The position numbers were made by a program, and so were the translations under genes. The notes beneath the pieces are model-generated. The model had not been told where the DNA came from. It was given only the letters and a program-made list of their open reading frames with translations, and did not search any database. Shown here piece after piece: positions 49,640-61,700 of a stretch of DNA of 64,000 bases; position 1 is the stretch's first letter; the number at the start of each line of letters is the position of its first letter. The stretch covers positions 16,622,181 to 16,686,180 of the forward strand of contig OX421500.1 of assembly GCA_949126835.1 (NCBI GenBank). The letters are read 5' to 3'. The DNA comes from Anisus vortex (taxonomy: Eukaryota; Mollusca; Gastropoda; Planorbidae).

Positions 49640-49803
49640 GTATTTATAAGTTAAACAATACACAATTCTAAAGTTATAGTTCTTATTTATAAGTTAAACA
49701 ATACACAATACTAAAGTTATAGTTCTTATTTATAAGTTAAACAATACACAATACTAAAGTTATAGTTCTTATTTATAAGTTTAACAATACACAATACTAA
49801 AGG
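49640..49803. repeat. 43 bp tandem repeat, 4 copies
   Basis: ttatttataagttaaacaat plus acacaatactaaagttatagttc repeated four times, 400 bases upstream of the gene's first exon. Nearly identical copies. Confidence 0.93.
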
Positions 49804-50068
49804 TCGTGCGTTAACGGACAAGCCAATGAACAATAGTACAACAAATGCGATGTCATAACTGGTATAAATAACTAAAATAGCTTCTAGATAACAATAACAC
49901 ATTTTAAAGCCGTTCTTTCTAGATTGTTACACCACTTTAGGTATTAAATTATATTTTCCCTGAAGGTTTATTGTTGAAGTTTTAACACGCATGAAGTCTC
50001 GGGAAAAGGGTTTCGTTTCTTAGCGCGATTATAATCTCGTATGACCTACACATAACAACACTGAGGTA

Positions 50069-50074
<6 letters not shown>

Positions 50075-50154
<80 letters not shown>
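50075..50154. repeat. TA/TG compound microsatellite
   Basis: About 25 TA followed by about 15 TG repeats. Confidence 0.97.
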
Positions 50155-50156
<2 letters not shown>

Positions 50157-50491
50157 TTCTAGTCAAGGTATTACAAATATAGTGTATTGATACACACGAT
50201 ACAAACTTAGGCCTATATTAATATAGAACTAATTGTAGTATACTTTACATTTCTATAAGCATTCGAGAGAAAGATTAGCTAACTTAGTTCTCTATAGAAA
50301 TTCTTGTAGTATACATTATGTAAAAAATGCACACCTTTGACAGGAGATTATCATTCACTTATTGCTCAAGGCGTTATAAGCATATCTGGAATTATGATTA
50401 CTGATTTATTGGACTAAGGGGTGAAAGATAGTATTGAAAAAAACAAAAACGAATGCAGACACATATCTTAAGACTATCGTAACCTATCTTA

Positions 50492-50762
50492 TGGGTCATG
50501 GTAGCCGAGCGGCAGCGCATTCGACTGGCGATTCGAAGGTTCTGGGTTGGAATCCTGGTGCAGGCTAGGATTTTTTCCCGGGACTTGAGGGTGTCCCTGA
50601 GTCTACCCAGCACTGATGGCTACCTGACACTAGTTGGGGTAAATGCAGCTGGGCATTATGCTGGCCACACATCTCCTCGTATGCCATGGCCACAGAAACT
50701 GGTGAACGCTGCTTCACCAGCCCTATGATCACTTTGGTACGAAGGGTGCTTTACTTTTTTTT
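50492..50762 (+). mobile_element. tRNA-derived SINE
   Basis: Starts with a tRNA-like head: box-A-like gtagccgagcggcagc and box-B-like ggttctgggttggaatcc, the latter followed by ggtgcaggc. A tRNA-unrelated body follows (cctgagtctacccagcactg, ctgacactagttggggtaa, tgctggccacac) and a T-rich tail. The layout fits a Pol III-transcribed SINE with a conserved central domain. Near full length. Confidence 0.78.
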
Positions 50763-51816
50763 TGTTTATAAAAAAAGGAAAATTTAGATTTGCCATCACA
50801 CTAAATTCTAAGATCGCTTCCAGTCCCGTATGGGATCATTATTTGGATCGTGTCTTAACCGTATATATGTTACGCACAGATAGCATAGGCCCAGGCCTAG
50901 ATGTTTTTGTTTTCTTGGGTTGGAAAAATTGTAAGGGGGAGGGGATAAACAATAGGATACCTATGCCCCCTCCTCTTTTTTTTTAGTATAGGTGTGTTAA
51001 CATATTAAATAAATGATTAAATAGACTATTAAGCCTACTATTATTATTTTTGAATGCTTACTGAAAACTATATTTTTTTCACGTACATGTAGGCCTAGGC
51101 TATTATTTTAATTAAAATATTGTTTTGAGTCATCATATAGGCCCTAAATGTCTGAGATAGCCAATATTAATATAGGTCTACATTTTAAATGTATTTTTTT
51201 TTTACAATAGGCCTATATAATGCAATGTGTGGCGATAAAGTTATAGATCTACCAATAAAATTAATGTATATTTATTACATTTCTTAATGGCTTAATGGAT
51301 AGGCCTAGGCCTAATGGTCGAGGTTTTTTCCTTTTCCATCTGTTTAAACATTTTACAAGAGAGTTACTTGCCCAGTTCATGAAATGGGCAGGTATATTTT
51401 TGCTCATTTCATGAACTGGGCATTGGTTGAAAAAAGACGTTATATACTTAATTATTCTTATATAAGCACTCAAACGTAAAATTTTTCAGAATATCAATGG
51501 AAAGAGCTAATTTTCTCATTTATTTACAAAATCGTTTTGTTTATGTTTATAGTTGGAATATTAACAGAGTTATGATATTTTTAATGTCTTTTTTTGTATT
51601 TTACAAACACAAATTCGTCCCTATTTATAGGCCTATCCATTTGCGATCGCAACAATGTTTTTTTTAAAAATAACTTTTCAAATTAAAAACCTTTTTAAGA
51701 ACGGCTCTCAGGAAAAACATTCTCAATGTAAATTACAACAATGTATATCATTAAGAAAGTTTGAAATAAAATTGAACTGTGTAGGCGAGTGTAGCCTAAG
51801 ACTAAACTTATTATTA

Positions 51817-52304
51817 CTTCCTTTATTTTAAGTTGCATTTTCTGTCTGTCTGTCTGTCTGCAATCGTCGTGCAAAAATTGGCTTCGATTTTTCGACCACT
51901 TCCCGTGGTCCAATCGAGCTGAAATTTGGACAGCAGATTTGTGGCGCCTAACAATACATCCTATCAAATTTTCAATTAAAACGACTTAATAATAATACAC
52001 TTATGACAATATTCATTTCTTAAAAGGAAAGTATAAGAAATATATTAATTTCGCGTTAAAAATGCCTGTGCAACTTTTTATAGTTTTTCGGCGCAAAGCT
52101 AGAAAAAAATAATTATGCGCTACGATTATTTTTAGAACAATTCATACGGAGTAAGGAGATATTTTTGAGATTTGCGACACAGATATTTTTTCTGTACGTT
52201 TCATTTGCAGTAGTCAATCAATTATTTAATTACATGATGGTAAACTTAGTTTGCAAATAAAGGGAGTATAATGAAAACTTCGTTTTTATGGTTTTCTTGT
52301 TTTT
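51817..52304 (+). repeat. Dispersed repeat with CTCCCTTTATT inverted ends, copy 2
   Basis: Second copy of the repeat at 8368-8848: gtctgtctgtctgtctg, cgaccacttcccgtggtc, aaataaagggag, then aaaacttcgtttttatggtt. The left tip has one change (cttccttt). Nested inside the 2.5 kb inverted-repeat element. Confidence 0.75.
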
Positions 52305-52604
52305 AAAGTTTTTTTTCTTTCTATTTGGCGTTTGTTGTCGATATCGATAGATCTATTATCGATAACACTTTAAACGTCTGAATTTCTTATATTTCGCTTT
52401 CTTAAGTTTATTGCAATTTTAAAACTTAAAAAAAATTATATTTAGGCCTCAAAAACTAAATCAAATATAATATTTTTTTAAATTTAATTACAAAACAAAC
52501 ATAGGCCTAACTAGTCTAGCCTATTCAGTAGCCTATATCTCATTATGTTAAAGCTTCCTTCGCCTTATAAAACCATTAACTTAACATTATTTAAAATTTA
52601 AAAC

Positions 52605-52700
52605 ATTAATAGAAATACAAGACTCGGACCACGGATGAACGTTGGACGCAATAAACTTCTTTATTGAAGGAGAGTCTGTAATATATAAGATAAGATATTT
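52605..52700 (-). repeat. Dispersed repeat family, partial inverted copy
   Basis: Reverse complement of part of 39600-39700 (gactctcctt, ttattgcgtcc, ggtccgagtc). Fragment. Confidence 0.6.
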
Positions 52701-53371
52701 AAATGGCACACCATAGCAGATAGCATAGGCCCAGGCCTAGATGTTTTTATTTTCTTGGGTCTTGGGTTGGAAAAATTGTAAAGGGGAGGGGATAAACAAT
52801 AGGATACCTATGCCCCCTCCTCTTTTTTTTTTTTTAGTATAGGTGCGTTAACATATTAAATAAATGATTAAATAGACTATTAAGCCTACTATTATTATTT
52901 TTGAATGCTTACTGAAAACTATCTTTTTTTCACGTACATGTAGGCCTAGGCTATTATTTTAATTAAAATATTGTTTTGAGTCATCATATAGGCCCTAAAT
53001 GTCTGAGATAGCCAATATTAATATAGGTCTACATTTTAAATGTATTTTTTTTTTACAATAGGCCTATATAATTTAAGCAATGTGTGGCGATAAAGTTATA
53101 GATCTACCAATAAAATTAATGTATATTTATTACATTTCTTAATGGCTTAATGGATAGGCCTAGGCCTAATGGTCGAGGTTTTTTCCTTTTCCATCTGTTT
53201 AAACATTTTACAAGAGAGTTACTTGCCCAGTTCATGAAATGGGCAGAAATACACCTGCACATTTCATAAAATGGGCAAAGACCTGCCCATTTCATGAACT
53301 GGGCACCCGCGTTATGAACTGGGCAAAAAGTTGAACTGGGCAATTACTCTATCTGTGCGTAACATATAAAG

Positions 53372-56300
53372 CGAACTTAACTACCACTCCAGAGTCTATG
53401 TCTTTTGTAACATAATCTTTTGTACATACAATTATAATTGTAGGTTCTGTAAACAAATACCTTTCAAATGATTGGGAAGATTTGGGTCTATAATAAGTTT
53501 AAAGAAATAGTTAGATCAATAGATCTACCAATTACCATTCTTTTAGTCAGCTTTGACCTTGCGACATGACCTACTTAAGAAATTCGTGCCGACTTCCTAC
53601 TACCCTACCGTCTCTCTCATATCATATCATAGGGTGTGGCCCTGTGGGCGTGCCCTTCCATTCTATTATGTTTATATAGATCCATAATTTTCTATCCTGA
53701 GCCTTGCAAAAATGTTCTAGTAAGCCTGTTAATCTAATTGTAACAGCGCAATCCGCACCATTTGATCGTGAAGTTTCCATTCGAAATGTGGCATTTCAAT
53801 GAGATATTATTGAGATTTCTGAGCCTTCTTAAACTCTACAATCTACAAGTTCAGCTGTTATACCAGGATTCTAAGGCACAGCGGACAATTTCATTTCCAA
53901 GAAGCACAACTGTGTGCTATTTAAATTTAAACCATAAGGCTCTATTCTTAAGTTTAAATTTTATTTCACAAAATCTTGATTATTGCCATTACAGATTTAT
54001 TTTAATATCAATAATTAGTGGACCCGATTTTTGTCTCATTAAAAAAGGCAAGTGACTGTATATAGCCAAATCACACCTCCGATAAGCGCAGAACGATCGG
54101 AATCTAGAGCGTCTGTAACAGATAGGATAGTTTACTAATCTACCAAAATGAAACCAAATAGCTGAACCATTCTTAAATGCCTCAAACTATTACTTTAATA
54201 CTCGTGTGACCAATCCTTGAGCACTATTTCATAAACCAAGTTGTTACATATAGTATTAAAAACATTAAAACAAATCATAAACAAATTGTCAATTGTAATG
54301 GCAAGCACTCCAATAACAACAAAAAAAGAACTCTTTATTGAAGTTGCGTGCATTCTTTACTCTATATAAAATCTTAGAAAAACTCAATTGGAAATTACGC
54401 TGCTGCAATCTTTCATGACTTAGTTATAGTGTCCACAGTCAAATGTAATAATAATAATATTAATAATACTAATTCTTGTATAGAGCATATCCCAATGAGG
54501 ATAGTTCTATGCCAGAGAGAGTACAGACAACTGAAGAACTGACGCAAATGTATATGTGTACAGATGTACACATTATACGGCCCATATATGTAAGAGATCA
54601 AGAGAACACTAGTGCAACCAATGTTGTAAATAACTATATTGCCTAATCGTAAACGCTGTGTAGATTATACTTAGACTTTTGAAACTTGGGGGAGGAAGCA
54701 AACAACAGTCGTCAAATTTGGCAAGAATAATTAGTTAAAAATAAAGGTTGATATAAAGGAAATATAGTTACAACTACGTAGCTTATCTAAGCATTTTAAA
54801 ACAAGGCTTTCTAGTATTAAGAAATAATAAAGCTTTTTGCTTCGGTCAAAAATAATTATAGGTTATAGTTAACAAATATATTATAGTAATGAGAGGATCT
54901 CATGGATATAATATTAATATTAATGCAAATATTCCTATTGTTCCCTCTTGTAGAACTGAAGGCGTCACCTTCCACAATAATCAATGCTTAAATTGGCTTT
55001 AATGAACGATCTGGAAATTGATTGCTACTACATCTACATTGCATTTTAGCGATAGTATTCTACTATTAAAAATACACTTTGTTTTCTAACTATGCAAGTA
55101 ATTTCATTTGAATACTAATTTTACATTTTGTATTTGTTTATTCGGGTGCATTTTTATTTGTTTCTTTTAATAGATTATATTATGATATATTTAAATTATA
55201 TTCATTTTCTCACCATTATATTCATATAAATAAATTAAGCAAGACTTAAGAAAAATATTACCTAAACAAAGCAAACATTCAAACATAACATAAAGCGGTT
55301 GGAAGAAGTTATAATACATCAAATATTTCACCACTTGCGACGTATGTACTTACACTAAAACTCTGACACTATAACTCCTAAAGAAACAAACAACAGTAGT
55401 GCGTTGACTTGTTAGATAAAACAAATCTGACTTATATCTTACTGGTTATTCCTTTATAACTCAATGTTGAACTACGGTCTTGTTTAGATATAATAGAAGT
55501 ATCGCTTGACTGAACATTGTATTACTGTGATTTTTTTTCCAGCTGAGCATAACATAGCTTTGCAAAGAGGAAGTACAATTTCTAATGCATAGTAAGTAAA
55601 CTGTAAGCTATAAGCGGATAAGCTATTTCGTTTTTAAATGAACTTTTCTGTAATAAAAAGCAAAACATTTTTCTATTGCTATTAAAAAAAAAGTATTTGA
55701 GAAAAGTATATTATGTCTTTGATCTTGCAATATGATTTTTAAAAAAAGGGTTAACTATCATATATTGTTCTTGTAATTTAATCCGTCTTTAATGCCCCTT
55801 TCCCTCCCCAAAAAAATAAAAAAAAATAAAAAAAATAAAAAAATAATAAATATTGTTTTTGTTTGAACATTTTTTTATAAACGTAAATAGTGTATGGTGA
55901 AAACAAAACGCATGACGCTAAGTGTCACAATGAGGAATATATAGAACTGGCTGACAGAAACATGTGGTGTCCCAACCGTTCAACAGACTTTTGGAATCAA
56001 AATTTGTGAAGTAAAGAACTTTAATATAGCTTAAATACACATTTATTTCTAAGGATAGTACTTGGAGTTATCTTGAAGCGTTATACGTTTAATTAAAAAA
56101 AGTAAACAAACAACTGTTCCAGCAACTAGAGGCAAAGACACAAAATGTAATCTTCATTATCCCTAACTGGACTTAGACTAAACTTGCTATGCTGAGGTCA
56201 CGTCCCTTTAAAAGCTGGACAGCTTCTTGATATAAAATGAGTCTTAATCTTACATGGTTACATTTTCGGAACCTCTCCTTCTATGTGTACGTACAAATTA

Positions 56301-56990
56301 GCCCAAACCCCTCTTGTTTAAAAAAGCAAATTAACCATAATCACAAAGTTTTAATTTACTATTAATTGATTATAGTAAGACAGTAGAAAAGTAACATTTT
56401 ATTGTCTGGAACAACGCATCAAAATATCTAAAACATAGTCATATATAAGCGAAACAGAATCGAAGTATACTAATTAAAACAAATTTAAATATTAATCACT
56501 GAGATATGGAAGCTTAGATCTTTATAATGTATAATATTTTTTTTTAAATAATACATTTTCATTGAAAATTTTGACACAATCAAACGTGACATTTTTATAA
56601 TTAATTATAAATTCAGAATTGTGTTTGCATTTATAACTAATTGTTTCACACCGGTCTTGAATCAATCGGTTTCTTTTGACGTTTTGCGTTTGCGTCACTT
56701 GAAAACGAATGAATATTCAATGTGTTTCAAAGAGTGCAGACGTGACCTATTGCTTTCCCGCGATGAATTGCGTTGACATAAAATGTATGAATGTAATTTC
56801 AATAACATTTCTGCCAGGGCGCGTTTTTTTAAAATACATTTTATGCAGGCTATACATGAACGGAAATCAAAACTAGAATTGCCCAAGCTAAGAGTGCCTT
56901 TATGAAAATGAAAAAAAACAATAGAAAAAAAACAAATAAAACAGTAGCAATTGAGACACGAAAATAAGTTACTAAAGTGCTACATAAAAC
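53372..56990. other. Intergenic AT-rich DNA, no gene seen
   Basis: Frames of 60-97 codons occur but none shows a motif, signal peptide or splice context fitting a family. A-rich run at 55808-55852. No RNA gene recognised. Confidence 0.45.
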
Positions 56991-56992
56991 CA

Positions 56993-57110
56993 ATGGGCCG
57001 TATTGCTGCTGAGAGTTAACACCCTTGCCCCTTTTACAAGTCAATCTTTCATAAAAGATTGACTTGTATAAGGGGCAAGGGTGTTAACTCTCAGCAGCAA
57101 TACGGCCCAT
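56993..57110. repeat. 118 bp near-perfect palindrome
   Basis: Left arm atgggccgtattgctgctga... is repeated inverted to ...tcagcagcaatacggcccat, arms of about 57 bases with one mismatch and a loop of about four bases. It would form a stable hairpin. No clear target duplication. Lies just upstream of the MITE copy and the Gmr1-like element. Confidence 0.92.
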
Positions 57111-57143
57111 TTTATTATAGCATTGACAATTGACAAGTCTTAA

Positions 57144-57197
57144 AGACCAAGTGAAGAGCTTTTTATCAAAATTGAGTTAACATTTGATTTTGATAGT
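57144..57197 (+). mobile_element. TTAA-flanked MITE, copy 3, cut by LTR element
   Basis: TTAA at 57140-57143, then agaccaagtgaagagctttt and the next 30 bases as in copy 1, breaking off at tgatagt where the LTR begins. The rest should lie beyond the element's 3' LTR, outside the window. Confidence 0.82.
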
Positions 57198-57560
57198 GTG
57201 ATGATTTAAAATATATATAGTTATTTTGGTGGGACATAATTTGTATAATCTCTAACCCGGTGTTAATGTACAGAATAAACGAGTGACGTTTTACGATAAA
57301 AACAATGACGTGGGAGTTAGATTGAACGTAGCGTACATTTGAAGATAAAGACAGACGACCTAAGAATTTGGTAGTGGAAAGACGTGTTTTAGACTAGGCT
57401 ATATAAACTGTGATGTATTTGAATTCATCTTGTACATAAATTGCATTAAATATTGAGTTCTCATTTCTACTACAAGCCGGCAGTTTGTTCATTGATTATT
57501 ATTGTATAATGTGATCTCCCTGAGAGTTGTTAACATAATATCTACAAAATAACGGTCACA
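57197..57560 (+). repeat. 5' LTR of the Gmr1-like element
   Basis: TGTGATG...GGTCACA, with inverted tips TGTGA/TCACA, 364 bases. A TATA-like ctatataaac at 57399 suits a U3 promoter. Boundary inferred from the tips and the nearby primer site, since the partner LTR is not in view. Confidence 0.78.
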
Positions 57561-57565
57561 TTATT

Positions 57566-57583
57566 TGGCGCCCAACTAAAATT
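57566..57583 (+). promoter_or_regulatory. Primer binding site (tRNA not assigned)
   Basis: TGGCGCCCAACTAAAATT starts five bases after the LTR. TGGCGCCCAAC is a common start of Gypsy primer sites; I do not assign the tRNA. Confidence 0.7.
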
Positions 57584-58700
57584 CGGAAGCTCAAGGTGAA
57601 TTCGGAAGCCCAATGTGGAATATTGAAAATCAACGGAGAATGTTGAAGGAGAATCAAGGTGAATATTATTGAAAATCAATTTGAAAGAAAGCCTACAATA
57701 TATTGTGAAGCACAGCTTAAAGAATACCGCAAATGAACGTTTCTTACGAATAAAAGAAGACTAAAATTAAATGTGAAGAAATATCGACGAGAAAGAAAAT
57801 TTGACGGTTTGACAGTATAGCCTAGCACGTCTTGGAAATAAGCGCTACCAGTACATAACGGTGTACATGAAGATAGAAACGGAAGTTTATGTATGTTACC
57901 AAGCAAGTCGGTTAAAAAGGACACTAGAAAATTGGAAGGCGTCTCGGATACATTTTAAAAGTATCGAAAGTGGTAACAATTATTGAAACAATAGTGAAGC
58001 TGTGGTTAATAGGACAAGCTAAGTTTGTCAAGTGAAGAGATTAAAAAAGAATCTCCGTAGAACTAGTAAATGGTTCGAGAAAAGAAGAATACTTCAGAAT
58101 AGTCACAGAACTAGAAGTCAGTTCAGTACAGTAGCAGAAGTCAAGTGAAATTGGAAGTAAAAAGAAACTTCAACAAAGTGAAAGGATTGTAAAACTTATG
58201 AATTAACGAACACACGAAGACTTTGGGCTGAAATAACCTGTGTGGTGGAGGATCATTTCGAGTCTGGAACCTGGGATTCGGAGACGGAAGGAAAAGGAAC
58301 GCGTTTTTTAAGATAAGTAAACTGGTGTATACGTTATGTTGTAGTATAGTATATGCCTAGATTTTTCTTGTGAAATCACTGGCATGTATTAGTTTCTTTT
58401 AGGAATTTTGTGTATACACTTATTGAAAAGTCCCTGTAAGTCAGGTTAGTTGAAAAAGACTTTTCATAAGTGTATATTACATAATATATGTTAGATTGTA
58501 TAGTCTTGTATGCACAGTGTTATTATATTGTTTATATATTTGTCATAGTAAATTTTTTGTGAATCTCTGGTCTCATCTACTATCTGTGGTGTTCTTATTT
58601 TTATATGTATTGATTATTATATTGATATTTATTTTATGCATATTGTAATATTGCTTCCATTTTAAATTATATTAGTTTGTTGTAGGTATATATTTATTAA
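57584..58700 (+). other. Untranslated leader of the Gmr1-like element
   Basis: About 1.1 kb between primer site and the polyprotein start, purine-rich early, T-rich late, without a motif-bearing frame. Probably holds packaging and translation-control signals. Confidence 0.6.
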
Positions 58701-61700
58701 TTGAAAATGGAGGGGTCCTCAGTGGACATATTAGCAAATTATATAAGTTGTGGAAAGGAGTTGGGATATGCTGGTAAGGAATTGGATGAGTGGGCGGAGA
58801 GAAAATATAGAGAGCAGTTAGAAAGAGTAGAAAGGGCTAGGGATAAGGCTAAAGAAAGAGAAGATAAGGTGAGAGCTGATGAGATGGAACTAAAGAGATT
58901 AGAGATAGAGGAAAAGGAGAAAGATAGAATTTTTCAGTTAAAAAAGTTAGAATTGGAGGCTAAGAATAATACTTCAAATGTAAACATTGGAGTCACTAGA
59001 CCTGTTGTTGACCAGGAAATGGCTATTAGAAATAACATGTGTAGATTTACTTTCCAATTGTTTAATGAAAAGGATGGTTCTATTGATACATTTCTAAAAA
59101 AATTTGAAATGGAAATGGAGAGACAAAATTTTTCTTCATGTTATTGGTCTGGACTACTTGGAAAATCCTTTACAGGAGATATTCCATCAAAAATTTGTAT
59201 GGAACAATCAGATTATGCATCTGTCAAGGAACAATTGTTAAGACATTTTGGAAGTACAGAGGAGGCTTATAGAAAGAAATTTTTTGAAATGACTTTATCA
59301 AAGGAAGAAGATCCAAAAAGTTATTTTGACTCATTGACAAGTGCTATGGACAAATGGTTAAAATGTGCTAAAATAGAAAAATCATTTGAGGAACTGAAGA
59401 ATTTTATTATTAGAGATAAGGCAATATATTCACTCGATAAGACTCTCAAAGCATTCATTCAGGAGAGATCTCCCAAGACTATAGAGGAAATAGTTGACCT
59501 GATTAGGAACTATAAATTAGCTCATCCCATGGCACCTACTTCTAAAGGAGAGGATTACCAGGATATAATATGCTTTGCTAAAGGCAATGATAATTTTCAA
59601 AGAGGAAGACAATTATCAAGGAGCAAGATGAAGTGTGGTAATTGTGGAAGAAATAACCATGTTACTAAGGATTGTAAAGATAAGAGAGATAACACATTGA
59701 CATGTTTTATATGTAAAAAGAAAGGACATATAGCAAGAAATTGCTTCAGAAGGTCAAATTCTGCTGGAAACAATAATAATAATAATAGATCTCAGGGATA
59801 TACACAACAGAGAGATCACAACTCCAGATTTAATCAGAACAGGAATCATTGTGGAGCTGTGTTATCAAGAAGCAAAGGAATAAAGTTTTTTCCAGGATAT
59901 GTGGGATTAATACCAGTTTTCGCAGTTCGTGACACAGGAGCCTCTGTCATTGCAATAAACAGCAAATATGTTCAGTCAAATCAATATACTGGTGAGGTAG
60001 CAGATTGTACATCATTTGATGGAAGAGTGATTAAATTGAGGTTGGCCTACATTGATATTAGGACACCATATATTACAGGTAGAGTACTGGCTCATGTTAT
60101 AAATGATGCACCAATTGATTTAATTATTGGAAATGTTGAATCAGTTAAAGAATGTACTAGAGAGGAAATAGAAACATGGGAATTTAACAATAAGCAAGCA
60201 CAATGTAATGTGATTAATGAATGTAAAGCAAGCAATACTGAAGAAAGTCAGACAATGGTGAATAGTGAAAAAGACACATCAATTGATAGTGAATCATTAC
60301 TGAATGAAAACTTTAATTTGGAAAAATTCAAAAAAGAACAAAGAGAGGATACTACATTGAATAGACTATTCAAATCTACAGAGAAAGGAAATACTAATAA
60401 AAATAGTGTATGCAAAGTGAAAAATGATACACAACTATTAGTCAGAGAGATACTCATAAATGGCAGACAAGTGGAACAGATAGTTGTACCATATAAATAT
60501 AGAACAGAAATAATGACTAATGCTCATTCTATACCATTGGCTGGTCATATGGGAGTTGGCAAAACCAAAAACAGAATAATACAACATTACTTTTGGCCTA
60601 AAATGTCAAAAGATGTGAAAAGATTTGTTAAACAATGCAAAGTGTGTCAGATGAAAGGATCTGGAAGTAATTTTACCAAAGCACCAATACAAACAGGAGT
60701 GACTGCAACTAGACCATTTCAGAAGGTAGCCATAGATATCATTGGTTTGATGCCTATTATGTCTAACAGAGGACATAGATATATCCTTACATTGATTGAT
60801 ATATGTTCAAGGTATGCAGAGGCAGTACCATTAAAGAAAATTGAATATACAGATATAGTGCAAGCATTATATTTAATATTTACTAGAATTGGATTTCCTG
60901 AAGAGATAATATCAGATAGAGGAACTCAATTTACATCAAAATTGACTAAGGAATTTATGGAAACATTTGGAATAAAGCAGAAGTTTACAACACCCTATCA
61001 TCCTCAATGTAATGGAATGTGTGAGAGATTTAACAAAACTCTTAAGGAAATGTTGTCAAAAGTCAGTAATGAGGATCCAAAGAATTGGGATTTAGCAATT
61101 CCATCAATTTTATTTGCATATAGAGAAACTACTCATGATAGTACAGGTTTTTCACCATTTGAATTGATATATGGAAATAATCCAAGAAATCCACTTAGTA
61201 TTCTCAAAGAACCATTAGTAGGTACTAGTGAAAACAGGGAAATGACTAATTATGAGTTAGTTACAAATAAGAAACAACAATTAGAAATTGCTTTGGAAGA
61301 GGCTAGAAAGAATTCAGACAATAATAAGGAAAAGAAAATAAATAGAGTAAATCAGGATAGGAAACTAAGAACCTTGGAACCAGGAGATAAAGCTTTGCTA
61401 AAATTAAAAAATCAAAATAACAAACTATTTACTGAATGGCTAGGGCCATATGATGTGGTTAGAAAGGTCACAAATGTGGATTATGAGATAAGAATTAAGG
61501 ATCAACTTAAAGTTTTTCATATTAATAATTTAAAAAAGTATAATGATCAATCAGTAGAAAGCAATATATGCTGTAGTATAATATCAGAAGAAATTAAAGA
61601 GGATATTGAAGAAATAGCAACAGTGAATACACAGGGTCAGCAAACATATAAAGATGTGAATTTAGAGAAATTGACACATGAACAGGCATATGAGATGGCA

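Larger units (their letters stand above)
50867..53367. mobile_element. 2.5 kb element with terminal inverted repeats
   Basis: TGTTACGCACAGATAG at the left and CTATCTGTGCGTAACA at the right are perfect inverted copies, each flanked by TATA. Inside, 50880-51395 recurs in direct orientation at 52715-53250 (tagcataggcccaggcctag to gcccagttcatgaaatgggc). Palindromic words gcccagttcatgaa / ttcatgaactgggc cluster at 51370-51425 and 53225-53345. No transposase frame, so it is non-autonomous. A dispersed repeat (51817-52304) is nested in it. Confidence 0.7.

Noticed and set aside
50498..50728. 76-codon frame over the SINE
   Set aside because: The sequence is a tRNA-derived SINE; the frame has no protein motif.
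53762..54055. 97-codon plus frame
   Set aside because: No motif or signal peptide, AT-rich random-looking composition, no splice support.
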